Positions 38,421 through 41,287 of a stretch of DNA of 41,287 nucleotides are shown here, piece after piece. The notes under the pieces are model-generated. The model did not search any database. It was given only the letters and a program-made list of their open reading frames with translations, and was not told the DNA's origin. The stretch is from Pseudomonadales bacterium (lineage in GTDB: Bacteria; Pseudomonadota; Gammaproteobacteria; Pseudomonadales; Pseudohongiellaceae). Position numbers and translations under genes: made by a program. The DNA lies in assembly GCA_022822865.1 (NCBI GenBank), contig JAJDYJ010000064.1, forward strand, positions 1 through 41,287, read 5' to 3'. Every line of letters begins with the position of its first letter. Positions within the stretch are counted from its first letter, which is position 1.

Positions 38421-39593
38421 ATGTCGGAAGGTTTCGTAACGGATCACCGGGAAGCGGATGCGGTAACCGTTCGCTTCGTCGATTCCATCGCCGAAATCGG
38501 CCGGGACGCGTGGAATGCGCTGACGGGAACCCGCAACCCTTTCATGCGCTACGAATTCCTGTACGCGCTGGAGCGAACCGGCTGCACCGGGCCCGCCAGC
38601 GGCTGGCGGCCGAGGCACCTGGCACTGTACGACGGCAAGGAGGAAAACTGCCGCGCCATCGTGCCGCTGTATGAAAAGACCAATAGCTGGGGCGAATACG
38701 TCTTCGACTGGTCCTGGGCGAACGCCTATCAGCAGCACGGCCTGGCGTATTACCCGAAGTACGTCACCGCATCGCCGTTCACGCCTTCCGTCGGACAGCG
38801 GCTGTTCGGCGACGCCGCCGGAAACATGCGGTTGATCTGCGAAGAGGTCCGCCGCCGCGCCCTGCGCGACGGCGTCTCGTCCTGGCATGTGCTGTTTCCG
38901 GCCGAAGAGGAATGCCGGCTGTTGCGCGAGCAAGGCATGCATATTCGCCATGGCACCCAGTTCCACTGGCGCAACAGGGGCTACCGCAGCTTCGACGACT
39001 TTCTCGAATCGCTCGCTTCGCGCAAGCGCAAGAACCTGCGCAAGGAACGCCGGCGCGTACGCGACCAGGACATCCGCTTCAGCGTGACCGAAGGCGCCGA
39101 CATCAGCGAAGCGCAATGGGCGGACTTCTTTCTGTATTACCAGACCACCTACCTGCAACGCGGCATGCAAGGCTATCTCAGCCTAGAGTTCTTCCACGAG
39201 GTCGCCGGGACCATGCCCGAACAGCTATTGCTGATCAATGCCGAACTGTCCGGCCGGGACATCGCCGCGGCGCTGTTCTTCCGCAATGACGAGACTTTAT
39301 ACGGGCGTTACTGGGGCTGCCGGGAGGAACACGAGTTCCTGCATTTCGAGACCTGCTATTACCAGGGGCTCGATTATGCGATCGCCAACGGACTGCAGAC
39401 CTTTGACTCGGGCGCCCAGGGGGAACACAAGATCCAGCGCGGGTTCGAGCCGGTGACGACCTGGTCGGCGCATTGGCTGGCGGACGCGGATTTCGACCGC
39501 GCCATCGGCCGCTTCGTCAAGCAGGAGAAAGCCCACATCGAGGCCTACCAGCGGGCGGCTCGCTCGTTGTTGCCTTATCGGTCGGCCGGCTGA
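38421..39593 (+). CDS. FemAB-like GNAT-fold protein (DUF482 family)
   Basis: 390 aa, matching the FemAB_like (PF04339) family described as peptidoglycan biosynthesis or recognition. Landmarks are NPFMRYEFLYALERTGCTGP, YVFDWSWANAYQQHGLAYYP, YPKYVTASPFTP, SRKRKNLRKERRRV, and the end QGEHKIQRGFEPVTTWSAHW. Members are cytosolic and have a double GNAT fold; the substrate is not established. The ATG at 38421 has GGAG seven bases upstream. TACAAT at 38345-38350 may be part of its promoter. Converges on the DUF938 gene. Confidence 0.9.
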   Translation: MSEGFVTDHREADAVTVRFVDSIAEIGRDAWNALTGTRNPFMRYEFLYALERTGCTGPASGWRPRHLALYDGKEENCRAIVPLYEKTNSWGEYVFDWSWANAYQQHGLAYYPKYVTASPFTPSVGQRLFGDAAGNMRLICEEVRRRALRDGVSSWHVLFPAEEECRLLREQGMHIRHGTQFHWRNRGYRSFDDFLESLASRKRKNLRKERRRVRDQDIRFSVTEGADISEAQWADFFLYYQTTYLQRGMQGYLSLEFFHEVAGTMPEQLLLINAELSGRDIAAALFFRNDETLYGRYWGCREEHEFLHFETCYYQGLDYAIANGLQTFDSGAQGEHKIQRGFEPVTTWSAHWLADADFDRAIGRFVKQEKAHIEAYQRAARSLLPYRSAG

Positions 39594-39629
39594 CCGGCCA
39601 ACGCGTCTTCGATTCGTTTCGTTCACGCC

Positions 39630-39745
39630 ATCCATGGCGCGGACCCGAGACTTCAACTACCCCCGGTCTCGACATCCTGTCGAGCCGCTCGGGCCTCCAA
39701 AAGCGTTGCTTTTGGTCGGCTGCGCCGACCGGCCCTCACCCAGAC
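39630..39745 (-). repeat. Second-type modular repeat
   Basis: On the minus strand it reads GTGAGGGCCGGTCGGCGCAG, then CCGACCAAAAGCAACGC, TTTTGGAGGCCCGAG and CGGCTCGACAGGATGTCGAG. These are the same series of small hairpins found in the loop of the composite element at 4077-4340. It lies between two convergent genes and reaches into the 3' end of the DUF938 gene. Confidence 0.75.
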
Positions 39746-40327
39746 GAGCAACTGGTTGTTGGCGGGCATGGCGTTGTCTTCCACCAGCGTCAGCCCCGCG
39801 TCTTCGGCCAGCGCGTTCACCCATTCGAAATCGCGGATGCCGCTGACCGGGTCGCGCTGTTTCAGCCAGCGGTCGAACTGGGCGTTGCTTTCGGTAGTGT
39901 AGGCATTGCGATAGCGGAACGGGCCGTAGACCAGCAGCAATCCGTCCGGATTGAGATGCGGCCCGAGTCCGCGGAAGAAATTCTCGACCGAAGGCGCGCC
40001 GACGATATGCAGGACGTTGGCGCTGAAAATCGCGTCGAAGCTGCCGCAGCCCCAGTCCGCCGAGTCGATATCGAGCGCGACGGGATCGGGCAGCCCGGCG
40101 CGCGCCAGGCGCGGCCGGAGCAGCGGCAGACTCTCCGCGGCGTCCGACGCCTGCCAGTTCAGGTCGGGGAAATGTCCGGCGAGAAATTCGGCGTGCTGGC
40201 CGGTGCCGGCGCCGATTTCGAGCAATTTGCGGCTGCCGCCGAGATGCCGTTGCAGAACCGAGAGGATCGGCCCCTTGTTGTTTTCGCAAGCCTGGCTGAA
40301 AGGCAGCGCGTCCGTGGCCGCGCGCAT
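39653..40327 (-). CDS. DUF938 SAM-dependent methyltransferase
   Basis: 224 aa. The SAM-binding loop is KLLEIGAGTGQHAEFLAGHF near residue 35. FDAIFSANVLHIVG, VENFFRGLGPHLNPDGLLLV and YGPFRYRNAYTTESNAQFD are DUF938 signatures. The normal family end is about ANNQLLVW; the last 27 or so residues (RAGRRSRPKATLLEARAARQ) are translated from the repeat at 39630-39745. Its ATG overlaps the yaaA stop by one base (TAATG), so the two genes are coupled. The substrate is unknown. Confidence 0.9.
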   Translation of the reverse strand: MRAATDALPFSQACENNKGPILSVLQRHLGGSRKLLEIGAGTGQHAEFLAGHFPDLNWQASDAAESLPLLRPRLARAGLPDPVALDIDSADWGCGSFDAIFSANVLHIVGAPSVENFFRGLGPHLNPDGLLLVYGPFRYRNAYTTESNAQFDRWLKQRDPVSGIRDFEWVNALAEDAGLTLVEDNAMPANNQLLVWVRAGRRSRPKATLLEARAARQDVETGGS

Positions 40328-41112
40328 TATTGCGTTCGGTCGCGCAGGAACACCAGGCGGTCCGCGCTCGATTCCTCCGCGCTGTAGCGATAGCCGTTCA
40401 GGTTGAATTTCTTCAACGCGTGGCCCGCATTGACGCGATTCCCGATGATCCAGGCGGCCATCTCTCCCCTGGCCCGCTTTGCCAGGAAACTGAGTACGCG
40501 ATAGTCGCCCCGGGCCGTCTGGTCCTTGAAAATCGGCGTGATGACGTCGGCTTCAAGCGCTTCGGTATCGACCGACTCGAAATATTCGTTGGAAGCGAGA
40601 TTCACCAGCAACTTGCGCTTTTGCGGCTGTGCGGCCAGATCCTCGTTCAGGGATTCGGCGAGCCGCGAGCCCCAGAAATCGTAGAGGCCGGAATGCCCGT
40701 CGACCGCAACCTGCCGGCCCATCTCCAGGCGGTACGGCTGAATCAGGTCGAGCGGGCGCAACACGCCGTACAGTCCGGACAGGATGCGCAGGTGCTTTTG
40801 CGCGAAGTTCAATTCGGCGGTGCCGAAGCGCTCGGCTTGCAAGCCGAGATAGACGTCGCCGCGAAAGGCGAAGACCGCCTGACGCGCGTTGCGCAGGTTG
40901 AATGGCGCCTGCCAGGAGGCGTAACGCTGCCAGTTGAGTTCCGCCAGGTCGGAGTTGATGTTCATCAGGTCCGACAGATCGTCCGGGTCGAGGGTTTTCA
41001 TATGTTCGACCAGGCGTTCGGCGTCGTCCAGAAAACGAGGCTGGGAAAACTTGCGGGTGCGTACCCGGCTTTTGAAGTCGAGGGTTTTGGCGGGAGAAAC
41101 TACGGTCAGCAT
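40327..41112 (-). CDS. yaaA: Peroxide stress protein YaaA
   Basis: 261 aa (E. coli 258). The family start is MLTVVSPAKTLDFKS, followed by RQAVFAFRGDVYLGL, HLRILSGLYGVLRPLDLIQP, YRLEMG, LVNLASNEYFESV and LSFLAKRARGEMAAWIIGNR. YaaA lowers free iron and protects DNA from hydrogen peroxide in E. coli; it binds DNA. The in-frame extension to 41274 is translated from hairpin repeat copy h and is rejected. GAGAG precedes the ATG at 41112 by about ten bases. Confidence 0.95.
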   Translation of the reverse strand: MLTVVSPAKTLDFKSRVRTRKFSQPRFLDDAERLVEHMKTLDPDDLSDLMNINSDLAELNWQRYASWQAPFNLRNARQAVFAFRGDVYLGLQAERFGTAELNFAQKHLRILSGLYGVLRPLDLIQPYRLEMGRQVAVDGHSGLYDFWGSRLAESLNEDLAAQPQKRKLLVNLASNEYFESVDTEALEADVITPIFKDQTARGDYRVLSFLAKRARGEMAAWIIGNRVNAGHALKKFNLNGYRYSAEESSADRLVFLRDRTQ

Positions 41113-41189
41113 GACGGGCGGCTCTCTTTCAACTGTCTGTCGCCGGTCAATGATACACGAGCCGGCGAGTGAGGTCCGAGTGGGCTCCA

Positions 41190-41287
41190 TTGGCTTCGAT
41201 CCGTCGCCGCCGGGTGGCGGGGGTGCGGCGGACGCCGTGAATCCATCCCTGGAGGCTTCGCGTTCGGCATCCATGCCTCACACGCCC
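41190..41287 (-). repeat. Long-hairpin dispersed repeat, copy h (cut by window end)
   Basis: The plus strand begins with the family tail GGCTTCGATCC, followed by an arm (41201-41229) and a loop with GACGCCGTGAATCCATCCCT, then CTCACACGCCC at the window edge. The second arm lies outside. It stands 78 bp upstream of the yaaA start, not downstream of a gene as most copies do, unless an unseen gene ends there. Confidence 0.85.

Overview
The window is the replication-origin neighbourhood of a GC-rich gammaproteobacterial chromosome. The order gyrB-recF-dnaN-dnaA (leftward), then rpmH-rnpA-yidD-yidC-mnmE-mnmG-rsmG-parA-parB-atpIBEFHAGDC-glmU-glmS (rightward) is the conserved oriC-side arrangement of Pseudomonas-like gammaproteobacteria. 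GyrB carries the insertion in the TOPRIM half that is typical of proteobacteria, and the ATP synthase is of proton type. Genus or family cannot be named from sequence reading alone.

Layout: 158-6990 holds replication genes on the minus strand, with two perfect ParB-binding parS palindromes inside recF. The 6991-7464 spacer has a consensus DnaA box and is a candidate origin. 7465-16212 holds ribosome, RNase P, membrane insertase, tRNA modification and ParAB genes. 16408-23417 is the ATP synthase operon behind a clear sigma70 promoter. 23462-26690 encodes the UDP-GlcNAc supply enzymes GlmU and GlmS. From 26694 to about 37400 composition and gene content change abruptly to an accessory island. 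From 37458 to the end, core-like genes return (HexR-type regulator, FemAB-like protein, DUF938 methyltransferase, YaaA).

The island centres on a divergent pair: a GHKL (MORC/MutL/Hsp90-type) ATPase with a Pro-Arg linker and a beta-class DNA methyltransferase ending in a four-cysteine zinc finger. An inverted repeat sits just before the methyltransferase start. To the right lie decayed coding sequence with a transposase-like remnant, then an operon of a helix-turn-helix/ParA fusion and a small basic partner. Copies of a paiB-like gene (one broken, one intact, one 60-bp scrap) and two paralogous membrane proteins flank this core, and a BrnT/BrnA toxin-antitoxin pair and an antitoxin fragment lie at the right end. 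This looks like a defence or mobile island assembled by several insertions.

The most unusual non-coding signal is a family of dispersed long hairpins (1-120, 3790-3926, 4077-4340, 11499-11638, 16234-16372, 41190-end, and relatives at 7206-7346 and 39630-39745). Their roughly 30-bp arms differ between copies yet remain near-perfectly self-complementary within each copy. They sit mostly just after genes and have a conserved loop and flanks.
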